The notes under the pieces were generated by a model. That model had not been told where the DNA came from. It made no database searches and was given only the letters and a program-made list of their open reading frames with translations. 37,318 bases of DNA from assembly GCA_035541995.1 (NCBI GenBank), contig DATKMG010000845.1, positions 1-37,318 of the forward strand. Reading direction: 5' to 3'. The stretch comes from DATKMG01 sp035541995 (GTDB lineage Bacteria > Acidobacteriota > Terriglobia > Versatilivoradales > Versatilivoraceae). Position numbers and translations under genes: made by a program. Below are positions 18,216-27,222 of the stretch, piece after piece (the first letter of the stretch is position 1; the number at the start of each line of letters is the position of its first letter).

Positions 18216-18800
18216 TCATTGTTCTCCCTCGTCTTGGATGAAATAACCTTCGGGAATCTCAACGAGCGCCGGATCGGGCTCAGCTACCTCGATGTCATAG
18301 AGTTCTCGAACGACCCAAAAGGAACCGCCAGGTGCCGTCGTTTCGATTTTCACATTCAAACCATAGGGTAAGTAAGAATAACACTTACCCGAAGGCTTGC
18401 CGTTCATCAGAACGGGGCGAATGGCACATTGAAGCCCATTCACCATTTCGTAGCCATGAATGCCCTCCGGTGGTATCTTCTTTATCATTTCGTGGAGGGG
18501 TTCAGGCGGGTGCTCCACAAAGTTAGCGATTTTCTTGCTATGGACGATATTGTAAGCGTTGCCCTGCTAATCGAAAAATGTAGACCGGTCGCCCATGCTA
18601 TTCATAGTGCCCCCGGACGAAGAGCGGTAAAACGCCCCTGCCTCTTCTCGCTTGAGGATCCTGGAGCCATCGGGCTGAATTTGATAGGTGAGCTTCCTTT
18701 GCTTGGCCTTAATAGGCTCGACAGACGCTTGTGCTCTAGTAGCCTGGTGAAGTGAGAGAAGCAGGAGAGGTACCCAAAGGGTAAGACGTAGCCATCTCAT
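18216..18800 (-). pseudogene. Secreted hypothetical protein interrupted by an in-frame amber codon
   Basis: Two frames are parts of one gene. The 5' part (18800 to 18567) starts with a strong ribosome site (AGGGAGAAG) and a signal peptide MRWLRLTLWVPLLLLSLHQA, and runs to RSTFFD before TAG at 18569-18567. The same frame stays open after the TAG (QGNAYNIVHSKKIANFVEHPPEP) to the natural TGA near 18216, giving a ~193-residue product if read through. Both halves have protein-like composition, and the 3' half has no ribosome site. The simplest reading is a nonsense mutation (for example CAG to TAG). The product is unrecognised; it would be exported or periplasmic. A sequencing error is also possible. 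Confidence 0.7.
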
Positions 18801-19209
18801 TTTTATCTTCTCCCTTCCATACATCTACACACAAGAAGAGTAGCTGCAACTGCATACCCTGAGAGAGTCCGCACACGAACAGTGAGTGTGCGAATAACAA
18901 GGCGTCTCGGTGCGGCATCCTTCTTGACAATCGCTTTACCAGGACCAATCTTGTCCAGAGGGAGCACCAGGACGAGCATAGGAACCGGGCAGGGCGCAAT
19001 GCCAACACTTACACTTGCCCTAGTGCCGCTTGAACTGCCAATGCAACCAACGTCAAGCTGAAGACACCTCCGGGTTTTCCGGTGCCTCACCCACTTGGCT
19101 CAGCAAGATGTCAAAGTGAATGTCAAAGAGCAGAACCAACTTCACGACGCCGATACCTGGCCATTCTCGGCATGTCTCTCAGCCAAAAGAGGCGAGTTTC
19201 TCCGCACAG
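18801..19209. other. Intergenic, no gene recognised
   Basis: About 410 nt upstream of the broken secreted-protein gene and downstream of the VOC gene. Frames on both strands are short and overlapping, without ribosome sites or recognisable domains. A minus-strand frame over 18803-19090 has a hydrophobic stretch but no credible start. It may hold decayed coding sequence. Confidence 0.4.
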
Positions 19210-19707
19210 TTATTTTGAGGAAGGCATTTGCGCCGCCATCTTTTTCATTTCCGCTTCCATTTGTGCGGGGGTTGGTTCCGACTTATGAGTCGCCACCATC
19301 CATTTGTTTCCATCGGAGTCGACAAGCATGGCTGTACGGTCGCCCCAGAACATATCCGTCGGCGGCTGGAGTAGGGTGGCGCCCGCACTGGCAGCCTGCT
19401 TGGCCACCTTGTCTACGTCTTCAACTAAGAGATACAGAGTTGAGGGAGTATTGCCCAGGGTCTTGGCACTGAAACCCTGCCGTTCAGGACATTCCGGGCC
19501 CAGCATGAGAACGGACTCTCGTAACTTCAACTCTGCATGCATCGGTTTTCCGTCGGGCCCTTGCATGACACCACGTCCTTCAAACCCAAAGGCCTTCTGA
19601 CAGAATTGGTAACTTTTCTCCACGTCCTTCACTATAAGCATGGCGGAAATGGCGCCATAATTTTTTCGGTTCAACGGGTCGACTTGACTCTTGGTTGCTT
19701 GTTTCAC
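19210..19707 (-). CDS. VOC (glyoxalase/bleomycin-resistance fold) family protein
   Basis: 165 residues. The beta-alpha-beta-beta-beta units of the vicinal oxygen chelate fold are visible: AISAMLIVKDVEKSYQFCQKAFGF, then LKLRESVLMLG, then STLYLLVEDVDKVAKQAASAG, and TAMLVDSDGNKWMVATHK. It resembles the PhnB/YciE-like glyoxalase subgroup that includes many uncharacterised or antibiotic-tolerance proteins. A Met/Lys-rich tail (PAQMEAEMKKMAAQM) forms a likely helix. The start is GTG with AGGAGG five nt upstream. It stands alone; substrate and metal cannot be inferred. Confidence 0.88.
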   Translation of the reverse strand: MKQATKSQVDPLNRKNYGAISAMLIVKDVEKSYQFCQKAFGFEGRGVMQGPDGKPMHAELKLRESVLMLGPECPERQGFSAKTLGNTPSTLYLLVEDVDKVAKQAASAGATLLQPPTDMFWGDRTAMLVDSDGNKWMVATHKSEPTPAQMEAEMKKMAAQMPSSK

Positions 19708-20005
19708 AACTGCCTCCTTTGTTTCAGTTTGAAATGTTTAACAGTCGAAGATGCTCGCATGAGGTCCACTTTTCTGGCGTTTGGAAGGAAGAATTTCATT
19801 TCCTTGTCTCTACCAGTATGTCGAATAGCGTGTTAGCAGATCGACATGCAGGCTTAAAAATATTTTAACCCAGCATGCCCGATGATGCGAACGCGGTCAT
19901 TGACGCATATTTCTCTGCGCCTTCGCGTCTCTGCGTTTAGTTATTGGTTTCGAACTACGGCCGCGTTAGCTTTTCCGTGTTTCTCCAGCCAATTCCCGAC
20001 GGAGC
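19708..20005. other. Intergenic with one interspersed-repeat copy
   Basis: About 298 nt. It contains the promoter side of the VOC gene and, at 19920-19963, one copy of a CCTTCGCGTCTCTGCG-type repeat described separately. No gene supported. Confidence 0.45.
19920..19963. repeat. Interspersed intergenic repeat, copy 1
   Basis: CCTTCGCGTCTCTGCG followed by TTAGTT-A-TTGG and, about 15 nt on, ACGGCCGCG. The same 16-mer and similar trailing sequence recur at 36465-36506 in the same orientation, also between genes. Confidence 0.55.
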
Positions 20006-22873
20006 TCAATGATTCTCATCGCGAGTGGCCCACTCAAGAAGAAAGAGGTAAGATCGATACACTTGTCCGCTCGCCCGGCTCAACCCGATTTCACAGGTCC
20101 GGCTGGAGGAATAAAAACCATCAGCCCCTGCAGACCGGGCTTCCCGAGCTTCTTGTTCGGTGGCGGACGCAGTTAATTCTGGAAACAACCAGCCCCGGTC
20201 TCCTGCAAAAGCGCAGCAACCTGCTGAAATAGGCGTGACGACCTTGTCGCTGCAGGCCCTGGCAATTCTTTCAAATTTGGCCGTGAGATTCATCTCCACC
20301 AAACTGCACACAGGGTGAAGGACTGTACACCGCTCCCGTCGACGAATGACGAGCTGCGACAAAAGGTAGTCAGCCGCAAGCTCGACACTGTCCAAGATCT
20401 GGAGCCTTTCAAATCTGGCTGCATTTTCGGTTGAAAGGAATGGCTTGCAGCTCTTGAGACCGTGCGTGCAGACACTTGTATCGATCACAACAGGCAACTT
20501 CCCTTGTCCGGTCCAGTTCCAGAGAGATTCAACCGTTTTGTTAGCCATCCAGAGGTGGGCTTCGCGGTAGCCCTTTGATGAAAACGGTGTAGCACAACAA
20601 AGGCCTACTATCTGGCTGGGGATCCACAACGGCTTGCCTGCCCGCTGTGAAACGACCAGTAAGGCCTCTGCCGGCGAGCCGGAACCGGATTCGTCAGGCA
20701 GTCGACCCATTGTGCGGGTCAAGCACGATGGGAAATATACAGCGAATGCCCCTTCCTGCCTTGTCGTCGGAAGCGGGACTCGGGGCGGCTTGGGCATGGG
20801 AGTGAGCCACAACGGGATGAGACTTCTGAGTACGGCTCGAGCCAGGCGGCTGAGACTTGTTACCGGCCTGTCTCCGAGTAAGGCCTGCATGTGATTTCCT
20901 ACCCTCAATCCAACGCGTACTCCTTTCTCAACGGTGGCGAAATTCTTTGCTATCAAGAGGGCCAGCCACCGTGAGAATTGAGAATGCCTCTGGGCACGAA
21001 GATGCCTGGTCAAGTCACCGGTGTTGATAGACACCGGACAGGCCGTGGCACATAGACCATCCACGGCACAGGTCTCCAACCCGTCGTAAACAAAATCCCT
21101 GGCGAGCGAGTTCAATCGGTCCGCGGAATCGCCCGCCTGGCGTAACCTCTCCATTTCACGGCGGACTACGATTCTTTGCCTCGGCGTGCGAGTCAGGTTG
21201 CGGCTCGGACAGTGCGGTTCACAAAAGCCGCACTCAGTGCACTTGTCTATCACCTCCTCTACGGTCGGAAGGGTCTTCAGATCTTTCAGATGCGCCTGGG
21301 GATTGGCGTTCAGGATAACTCCGGGATTCAGCAAACCCGCCGGGTCTGCCAACTCCTTTAGACGCCGCATGATCGCATAGGCTTCCGCACCCCATTCGGT
21401 TTCCACGAAGGGGGCCATGTTCCTTCCCGTGCCGTGTTCCGCTTTCAGGGCCCCATCATAGCGGTCGACTACCAGGCTGACCACGTCATCCATGAATCGA
21501 GCATATTGGTCAATGGAAGTTTGTTGATTGAAGGATTGCGCGATCACAAAGTGGAGATTCCCATCCTTGGCGTGGCCGAAAATTATGGCCTCGTGATAGC
21601 CGTGCCTGGAAAACAACCGAGTCAAGTCGACAGCCGCATCGGCAAGCCTAGGGAGAGGGAAGAGAACATCTTCAATGATGGCTGTAGTCCCGCTCTTCCG
21701 AACCGCACCTACAGAGGGGAACAATCCGCTGCGCACCTTCCACAACAACGCCTGCCGGGATGAATCGTGAGTAAAGACTGGAGGATCCAGCAGCTGAAGC
21801 CCTTCCACTCCTTCTCTGGCTGCACTCTCCAGCCCAGCACGACCCGCCTCCTCCCGGCACTGGAATTCGGCCAGGAGCCCGGCAGCCTCCGGCGGGAGTG
21901 TCGCGACATTTGCTGGAACGCCGGGTTGTTTCTCAACGCATCGCAATGCCGCACGGTCCATGAGTTCCAAGGCCTTCGCTCCCGCCTGACGAAATGGTTC
22001 GATTGCCGCGCAGGCTGCGTGGAGACTCGGAAAGAATAGAAGCCCGGTGTACTTGACTGGCAGGTCCGGAACCGTCCGAAGAACCGCTTCAGCAATGAAG
22101 CCAAGAGTCCCTTCCGCCCCGATCAAGAGGTGACGGAAGATTTCAATGGGCTTCTCGTAATCCAGAAAGGCATTAAGCGAATAACCCACCGTGTTTTTCA
22201 TCCGGTACTTGTCTCGAATCCTCTTTGGCAGAACCGGATCCCCTGCTATCCGGGCCTTGAGTTCAAGCAAGCCCTGCGCAAGGGCTGGCTCCAGCTGGCG
22301 GAACCGCTCATCAGCATCCGGCAGAGCGGTGTTGAAGGATCTCCCGGAAGGAAGAATGAATGTCAGTGACTCGAGAGTATGGTAGGCATTTTGTTCCACA
22401 CCGCAACACATGCCGCTGGAATTGTTGCTAAGGATCCCTCCAATCATGCAGGTGTTGATCGAAGCGGGGTCGGGTCCAATCTTGGCACCGTACGAAACCA
22501 AAATGCGGTTGGCATGAGCGCCAATCACACCAGGCTGGACTCGGATTTTCAAACCATCTTCTTCTACCTTTATCGACTTCCAATGGCGAGCTGTCTCCAC
22601 CAGGATGCCGTCTGTGATCGATTGTCCCGACAGACTGGTGCCGGCGGCCCGGAAGGTCAATGGAATTCGATACTGCTGACTCAAGGCAAGAAGAGCCTGA
22701 ACTTCCGCTGTCCCATCAGCCAGAATTACCGCTTGCGGAATGAGCCGGTAGAAGCTGGCGTCGCAAGCATAGGCAACCAGGTCGATGGGGCGAGTCAACA
22801 GCCGCTCTCGCGGAATGATTCGGGAAAGCAAGCTCTCGAGGCCCGGACCGGCTGTCGTCACATCGGTGGTCAT
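20006..22873 (-). CDS. Fused FAD-linked oxidase / Fe-S / CCG-domain dehydrogenase
   Basis: 955 residues combining GlcD-like and GlcF-like parts. An FAD-binding PCMH domain (about 40-270: FRAAGTSLSGQS, GPDPAS--TCMIGGILSNNSSG) is followed by the FAD-oxidase C domain with FGHAKDGNLHFV and KAEHGTGR-MAPF, which supply His ligands near the flavin. Two ferredoxin motifs follow, CTECGFCEPHCPS (545-557) and CAVDGLCATACP (602-613), then CCG-type cysteine domains (GLCCATPFSSKGY; GCCAFAGDRGW). Relatives are quinone-linked D-lactate, glycolate or D-2-hydroxyglutarate dehydrogenases at the membrane. It lies 45 nt after a mandelate-racemase-family gene on the same strand, suggesting a sugar-acid or hydroxy-acid catabolic operon. 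AGGGA sits 7 nt before ATG. Substrate is not deducible. Confidence 0.92.
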   Translation of the reverse strand: MTTDVTTAGPGLESLLSRIIPRERLLTRPIDLVAYACDASFYRLIPQAVILADGTAEVQALLALSQQYRIPLTFRAAGTSLSGQSITDGILVETARHWKSIKVEEDGLKIRVQPGVIGAHANRILVSYGAKIGPDPASINTCMIGGILSNNSSGMCCGVEQNAYHTLESLTFILPSGRSFNTALPDADERFRQLEPALAQGLLELKARIAGDPVLPKRIRDKYRMKNTVGYSLNAFLDYEKPIEIFRHLLIGAEGTLGFIAEAVLRTVPDLPVKYTGLLFFPSLHAACAAIEPFRQAGAKALELMDRAALRCVEKQPGVPANVATLPPEAAGLLAEFQCREEAGRAGLESAAREGVEGLQLLDPPVFTHDSSRQALLWKVRSGLFPSVGAVRKSGTTAIIEDVLFPLPRLADAAVDLTRLFSRHGYHEAIIFGHAKDGNLHFVIAQSFNQQTSIDQYARFMDDVVSLVVDRYDGALKAEHGTGRNMAPFVETEWGAEAYAIMRRLKELADPAGLLNPGVILNANPQAHLKDLKTLPTVEEVIDKCTECGFCEPHCPSRNLTRTPRQRIVVRREMERLRQAGDSADRLNSLARDFVYDGLETCAVDGLCATACPVSINTGDLTRHLRAQRHSQFSRWLALLIAKNFATVEKGVRVGLRVGNHMQALLGDRPVTSLSRLARAVLRSLIPLWLTPMPKPPRVPLPTTRQEGAFAVYFPSCLTRTMGRLPDESGSGSPAEALLVVSQRAGKPLWIPSQIVGLCCATPFSSKGYREAHLWMANKTVESLWNWTGQGKLPVVIDTSVCTHGLKSCKPFLSTENAARFERLQILDSVELAADYLLSQLVIRRRERCTVLHPVCSLVEMNLTAKFERIARACSDKVVTPISAGCCAFAGDRGWLFPELTASATEQEAREARSAGADGFYSSSRTCEIGLSRASGQVYRSYLFLLEWATRDENH

Positions 22874-22918
22874 CCTAACATCCCTGGACAGATACCCCTT
22901 TAATTCGTCTCGCGCTTT

Positions 22919-24034
22919 TCAAACCCTGTATTCCTCAAGCGCTTCCTCATTCAAATCGATTCCCAATCCTGGTCTAGATGGAGGCTCCACGAAGCCGTCG
23001 ACAGCAGTGATCTTTTGCCGAGTTAACTGCTCCCGAAGAGTTGTTTCTTCTTCCACGACAAATTCCGCAATGAACGAGTTCGGGATGGAGTTCAAGTAGT
23101 GCAATGCAGCAGCCACATTGATGTAGGTGGTGAAACCATGGTTGACAACAGGCAAGCCTCGATCATGGGCCAGGGAGGCGATCTTCATCGCTTCTGTGAA
23201 CCCCCCGCAACGCGTCAAATCAACCTGCACAACGTCGATCTTCCCTTGGTCCATTAATTGAATGAAGGAATGACGCTCGCTCTCTTCTTCACCGGCTGCG
23301 ATACGGACCTCTGTGCTCTCAGAGAGTCTTCGGTACCCTTCATAGTTATCAGGCGACAGTGGTTCTTCCAACCAGAAAATCCGGTATTCAGAAAAGGCGC
23401 GTGCTCTTTGAATGGCCGTCTTGGCGTCCCAAACCAACCCCGCATCGATCATCAGGTCGGCATTTTCCCCGAGCCCTTTGCGTGCTTCCCGAACGAGAGC
23501 AATATCTGTCTCTTCATCTTGCCCCATGGGGTCCCACCCAAACTTAACGGCGGTGAACCCTCGGTCCCGGAAACGCCTGGCTCGCTCGCCTGTCTCCTTG
23601 GGAGTCGCCCCAAACAGGGAGCTGGCATAAACGCGGATGCGACGATGAAAGCCACCACCCAAGAGTCTCCAGACCGGTAGTCCCAAGGCCTTTCCCTTGA
23701 TGTCCCAAAGAGCCATATCGATACCGCTCATGGCATGCAATCCCACGCCGCGCCGTCCGCCATAAATGTTTCCTCGATACATCTTTTGCCAGAGGTACTC
23801 TGTAGCAAATGGGTCCTCTCCAACAATAAGCTCACGAAGCCCACAGGCAGTCGTGTGGGAAAACGGGCCCTCGATGGCGCCTTTCACCGCCAACGGAGCG
23901 GAATCCACCTCCCCGATTCCTGTGATCCCGGCATCCGTTGTCACCCTCACAATCAAGGCGTCTTGCCCACTGTCGCACTGCTGCTTAACTTGAGGCAACC
24001 GCAAGTAGATGGCTTCTACATTAGTAATTTTCAA
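22919..24034 (-). CDS. Mandelate racemase/muconate lactonizing enzyme family (enolase superfamily)
   Basis: 371 residues. The N-terminal capping domain starts KITNVEAIYLRLP. The barrel contains TAVKFGW with the probable base Lys164, metal ligands Asp197 (LMIDAG), Glu223 (WLEEP) and Glu249 (AAGEEE), then VVQVDLTRCGG and VVNHGFTT with His299, the second general base of the mandelate-racemase subgroup. The KxK motif is K-F-G here, so only one Lys is present. Subgroup members dehydrate sugar acids or racemise 2-hydroxy acids with Mg2+. The start is TTG with AGGAGA five nt upstream. It heads a probable two-gene operon with the FAD/Fe-S dehydrogenase, fitting a path from an acid sugar to an oxidised product. 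Confidence 0.9.
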   Translation of the reverse strand: MKITNVEAIYLRLPQVKQQCDSGQDALIVRVTTDAGITGIGEVDSAPLAVKGAIEGPFSHTTACGLRELIVGEDPFATEYLWQKMYRGNIYGGRRGVGLHAMSGIDMALWDIKGKALGLPVWRLLGGGFHRRIRVYASSLFGATPKETGERARRFRDRGFTAVKFGWDPMGQDEETDIALVREARKGLGENADLMIDAGLVWDAKTAIQRARAFSEYRIFWLEEPLSPDNYEGYRRLSESTEVRIAAGEEESERHSFIQLMDQGKIDVVQVDLTRCGGFTEAMKIASLAHDRGLPVVNHGFTTYINVAAALHYLNSIPNSFIAEFVVEEETTLREQLTRQKITAVDGFVEPPSRPGLGIDLNEEALEEYRV

Positions 24035-24073
24035 TGGAGTCTCCTGATGGAATATTCAGTCGTTTGCCCTTCT

Positions 24074-24254
24074 ATGAAAATGCGGTTTTTAGGGGCGCCG
24101 CGGGGGCGCGGCGTCTCCATAGAATTGGAGAGGGGACGCCCTCGTCCCGCATCTAGCCCTGAGAGCGACCGCGGCCCCGACAAAGCGGGGCCCTCCAGCA
24201 TTTTCATCCGCGGTGGTGAGCTTGAAAAGATCATGGGGGCCCTTATGAAAATGC
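24074..24254. repeat. Cluster of hairpins bounded by ATGAAAATGC boxes
   Basis: ATGAAAATGC occurs at 24074-24083 and 24245-24254, and its exact complement GCATTTTCAT at 24198-24207. Between the first two boxes lie three perfect stems: CGCCGCG/CGCGGCG (24096-24113), GGGACG/CGTCCC (24133-24148) and GGCCCCG/CGGGGCC (24173-24192). The layout looks like a composite extragenic palindrome or small non-coding mobile element. Confidence 0.6.
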
Positions 24255-24263
24255 AGGAATCAA

Positions 24264-24310
24264 GGTGGCCGCCGGGCGTGTGACCGCCGTCACCCGTCGC
24301 GGCGGTCGCC
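24264..24310. repeat. REP-like palindromic element, copy 1
   Basis: A GC-rich element centred on GTGACCGCCGTCAC (a 5-bp stem with CGCC loop), flanked by outer complementary arms GCCGCC and GGCGGT. About 36 of 40 positions match the copy at 31099-31139. Confidence 0.65.
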
Positions 24311-24361
24311 CGGTTCAAATTGGTCGGCGGATGTCACGGTTAACACTCAGTCTCGCTCCCC

Positions 24362-24697
24362 TCATGGAGTCACCACTTTTTCGGCCCGCAACAGGATGTC
24401 GACAATTTCTTTCATATCGCTGACTCTGCCAACCACCATGCTGTCCTTGAGTCTATAAAAACCAATGCAGGTGCCGCACGCTATCAGGTCAACTCCAGCA
24501 TTGGATAATCCTTCCAAAGCATCGAGGACGCTGGAACTGGATCCTAATAGTTTAACAGCCGAATTATAGAATAGAATGAAATCAGGTTTCTGCCTAGAGG
24601 CCCAAAGTTTGCGAAGGAAGGATCCCATTAACTGTTGACCTAGCAAGTTGTCACCGTTGCCGAGAGTCTCGCCCTTCAGAACAATTGCAGTCTTCAT
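24362..24697 (-). CDS. DsrE/YedF-like small protein
   Basis: 111 residues. The sequence begins KTAIVLKGETLGNGD, with PDFILFYNSAVKLL, a Ser-rich turn, then VDLIACGTCIGFYRLKD containing a Cys-x-x-Cys, and VGRVSDMKEIVDILLRAEKV. This is the DsrE/F fold as in the C-terminal domain of YedF selenium-metabolism proteins, whose usual CGTC-x-x-F box is present. DsrE-like proteins often carry persulfide sulfur on a Cys; here the role is unknown, and no TusA domain is fused. It lies about 160 nt downstream of glpK on the same strand. The ribosome site is weak. Confidence 0.82.
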   Translation of the reverse strand: MKTAIVLKGETLGNGDNLLGQQLMGSFLRKLWASRQKPDFILFYNSAVKLLGSSSSVLDALEGLSNAGVDLIACGTCIGFYRLKDSMVVGRVSDMKEIVDILLRAEKVVTP

Positions 24698-24860
24698 GGG
24701 AGTGCCGAACCCCTTTCCTGGTCATCACCACCTGAGAAATTGCTTGCCCGACAATGCAGGAGTCAGCTCTGGCCTGGAGGAGGTTCTATATTGAAGATCG
24801 ACTGCCGGAGGCATGCTCCTACATTGATTTCGCAATGGCATTTGGAGGCCCGGTAATCGG

Positions 24861-26381
24861 CTATTCGTTTGGTATCCAATTCAGCGTCCGTTCCACAGCC
24901 TTCTTCCAACCGGCATAGCCGTCTTGGCGCTGCTGGTCGGTCCAAGTAGGCTCCCATTGTTTGTCAGCCTTCCAGTTGCTGCGCAACCCCTCCAGGTCCT
25001 GCCAGAATCCACAGGCCAGGCCGGCCGCATAGGCTACGCCCAGAGCAGTAGTCTCAGTGACGCGGGGTCTAACTACTGTCACACCCAGAATGTCGGCTTG
25101 CAGTTGCATGAGCGTGTCGTTGACGGTTCCGCCACCATCCACTTTCAAGATCTCCAGATTAACACCGGAGTCGTTGACCATAGCATCTAGCACATCCCGA
25201 GTCTGGTAACAAATGGCCTCCAGAGTCGCACGGGCCAAGTGTCCCCGATGATTAAAGCGAGACATCCCCACAATGGCGCCACGCGCATCTGACCGCCAGT
25301 AAGGGGCAAAAAGTCCAGAGAAAGCAGGGACAAAATAAATACCTCCGTTATCCGGCACGGAGTTGGCGAGTGCTTCCACGTCCGCCGAGGCTCGGATGAG
25401 ACCAAGTTGGTCCCTCAACCATTGAACCGCTGACCCCGTAACGGCCACCGACCCTTCCAGGGCATAAACCGTTTTCTGATCGTTGATTCGATAACACACT
25501 GTAGTCAATAACCCGGATTTTGACGGAACGATGGCTGTCCCCGTGTTGAGAAGCATGAAATTGCCCGTGCCATAAGTATTCTTAGCTTCTCCCGGCCGGT
25601 AACAAGCCTGTCCTAGTGTGGCGGCCTGCTGATCGCCGAGGTCCGCACAGACGGGCACCTGACCACGTAACGGGCCAGTTCCGCAGGTCCAACCATAGAA
25701 CTTCGAATCCGCTGAAGGACGAATCTCCGGCAACATGGACCGCGGGATATTGAAGAATCCTAAGAGCTCCTCGTCCCAACTCAGAGATTCAAGATCCATC
25801 ATCATGGTGCGGCTAGCATTAGTAACGTCAGTGATGTGAACTCCGCCATTGACGCCACCCGTCAGGTTCCAGATAACCCATGTGTCTGTATTTCCAAAGA
25901 TGGCTTCGCCCTTGTCAGCTGCCTCCCTAACACCTGTTACGTTCTCGAGGATCCATTGGATTTTACCACCAGAAAAATAGGTCGCGGGTGGAAGTCCGGT
26001 CTTTCTTCGAACGATCACGCCCTTCCCGCTGCGCTCCAAAACACTCGCAATCTTGTCTGTCCGTGTGTCTTGCCAGACAATGGCGTTGTACCAAGGAAGT
26101 CCTGTCTTCGGGTTCCAAACGATCGTCGTCTCTCTCTGGTTAGTCACTCCAATCGCCGCCAGATCCGAAGCCGAAAGCCTGGCATTTCGCAGCGCCACCT
26201 CAATAACATCTCGGGACCGATCAGCGATTTCCAATGGATCGTGTTCCACCCATCCGGGCTGCGGGAATATTTGCTCGTGTTCCAACTGGTGGCTAGCCAC
26301 CAAGTTCCCGTCATGATCAAAAATAATGAACCGAGTACTGGTGGTGCCCTGATCCAGTGCACCCACGTATTGGGCGTTCAC
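24861..26381 (-). CDS. glpK: Glycerol kinase
   Basis: About 506 residues from the GTG start, the usual GlpK length. Phosphorylates glycerol to glycerol-3-phosphate after uptake. FGGY-family motifs are present: VGALDQGTTSTR, PGWVEHDP, GVTNQRETT, YNAIVWQDTRT, the Asp-containing YGTGNFMLLNTG, GSVAVTGSAVQWLRD, FVPAFSGLFAPYW, and LKVDGGGTVND. Three starts are possible: GTG 26408, ATG 26393 and GTG 26381; the last has GGAGG five nt upstream and gives the family N-terminus MNAQYVGALDQG, so it is preferred. It follows glpF on the same strand by 91 nt, forming a glycerol-utilisation operon. Confidence 0.96.
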   Translation of the reverse strand: MNAQYVGALDQGTTSTRFIIFDHDGNLVASHQLEHEQIFPQPGWVEHDPLEIADRSRDVIEVALRNARLSASDLAAIGVTNQRETTIVWNPKTGLPWYNAIVWQDTRTDKIASVLERSGKGVIVRRKTGLPPATYFSGGKIQWILENVTGVREAADKGEAIFGNTDTWVIWNLTGGVNGGVHITDVTNASRTMMMDLESLSWDEELLGFFNIPRSMLPEIRPSADSKFYGWTCGTGPLRGQVPVCADLGDQQAATLGQACYRPGEAKNTYGTGNFMLLNTGTAIVPSKSGLLTTVCYRINDQKTVYALEGSVAVTGSAVQWLRDQLGLIRASADVEALANSVPDNGGIYFVPAFSGLFAPYWRSDARGAIVGMSRFNHRGHLARATLEAICYQTRDVLDAMVNDSGVNLEILKVDGGGTVNDTLMQLQADILGVTVVRPRVTETTALGVAYAAGLACGFWQDLEGLRSNWKADKQWEPTWTDQQRQDGYAGWKKAVERTLNWIPNE

Positions 26382-26472
26382 CTGTACCTCCATTTCTTTT
26401 GATGACACAGTTCATGACTGCAGCCCACACCCCATGTGAATTTGAAGAATTCGGCAGCTCGGGGAAATGCTC

Positions 26473-27222
26473 TCAAAAGCCGACCCATTTGAAAAACAAC
26501 CCGCCCAGTACACCTCCAATGAGAGGTCCAATAACGGGTACCCAGCTATAGCCCCAATCTGAAGGCCCCTTGCCGGGAATCGGGAGGATCGCGTGGGCAA
26601 TCCGTGGACCCAAGTCCCGGGCTGGATTGATAGCATAGCCAGTGGGTCCGCCCAAAGACAGCCCTAGACCCCAGACTAGGAAACCCACCAACATGGGCTG
26701 GAGACCGTGACTGTAAACCAAGGCCAGGTTGAGATCTCCCGGAGTAGTGATTTTTAGAGCATTAGCCCCAATTCCCAGAATACCAAGAATCAATAAAGCG
26801 GTGCCAATAGCTTCCGCCAACAAATTACTGGACAGTCTTCGAATCGCGGGAATCGTGCAGAAAATACCCAGCTTGGACTCCTTAGATTCGGTAATACGCC
26901 AATGCGGCAAATAGGCCAGCCAAACAACCGTCGCTCCAAGAAATGCGCCTGTAACCTGAGAGACGATGTAACCGGGGACTTCACTCCAAGGGAAAGAACC
27001 GAGAACAGCCAATGAAACCGTCACCACCGGGTTCAGGTGTGCACCGCTGATGCGTCCGACACAGTAAACCCCCATCATCACCCCGATGGCCCAGCCTGTG
27101 GTGACGACAATCCAACCGGAGCCTTCACCTTTGGACTTACGAAGCAGAACGTTGGCCACCACCCCATTGCCAAAAATAATCAGGATCATAGTTCCGACTG
27201 CCTCTGCCACATATGAAGACAT
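26473..27222 (-). CDS. glpF: Glycerol facilitator (MIP/aquaglyceroporin family)
   Basis: 249 residues with six membrane helices and two half-helix loops. It lets glycerol diffuse across the inner membrane. The first loop reads SGAHLNPVV, so the canonical NPA is NPV; the second is GYAINPARDLGPR, with the Asp-x-GP signature of glycerol channels. Short helices GTMILIIFGNGVVANVLL and GTALLILGILGIGAN mark the two repeats. ATG 27222 follows GGAGG-AAACG and is preferred over a start four codons upstream. It precedes glpK on the same strand. The NPV variant in loop B occurs in some family members and may alter the pore. Confidence 0.95.
   Translation of the reverse strand: MSSYVAEAVGTMILIIFGNGVVANVLLRKSKGEGSGWIVVTTGWAIGVMMGVYCVGRISGAHLNPVVTVSLAVLGSFPWSEVPGYIVSQVTGAFLGATVVWLAYLPHWRITESKESKLGIFCTIPAIRRLSSNLLAEAIGTALLILGILGIGANALKITTPGDLNLALVYSHGLQPMLVGFLVWGLGLSLGGPTGYAINPARDLGPRIAHAILPIPGKGPSDWGYSWVPVIGPLIGGVLGGLFFKWVGF

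Larger units (their letters stand above)
24035..24361. other. Palindrome-rich intergenic region
   Basis: About 327 nt of GC-rich DNA holding several perfect hairpins and one copy of an element also found near 31100. The minus-strand frame across it is a by-product of the palindromes. Confidence 0.6.

Noticed and set aside
18567..18569. TAG as selenocysteine/pyrrolysine-type recoding
   Set aside because: No pyrrolysine or recoding genes or structures are visible; a simple nonsense mutation is more economical.
19095..19472. 125-codon plus-strand frame
   Set aside because: Mostly antisense to the VOC gene, with no ribosome site or recognisable domain.
24031..24318. 95-codon minus-strand frame upstream of the mandelate-racemase-family gene
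   Set aside because: It lies wholly over the hairpin cluster and REP-like element and its composition follows the palindromes.
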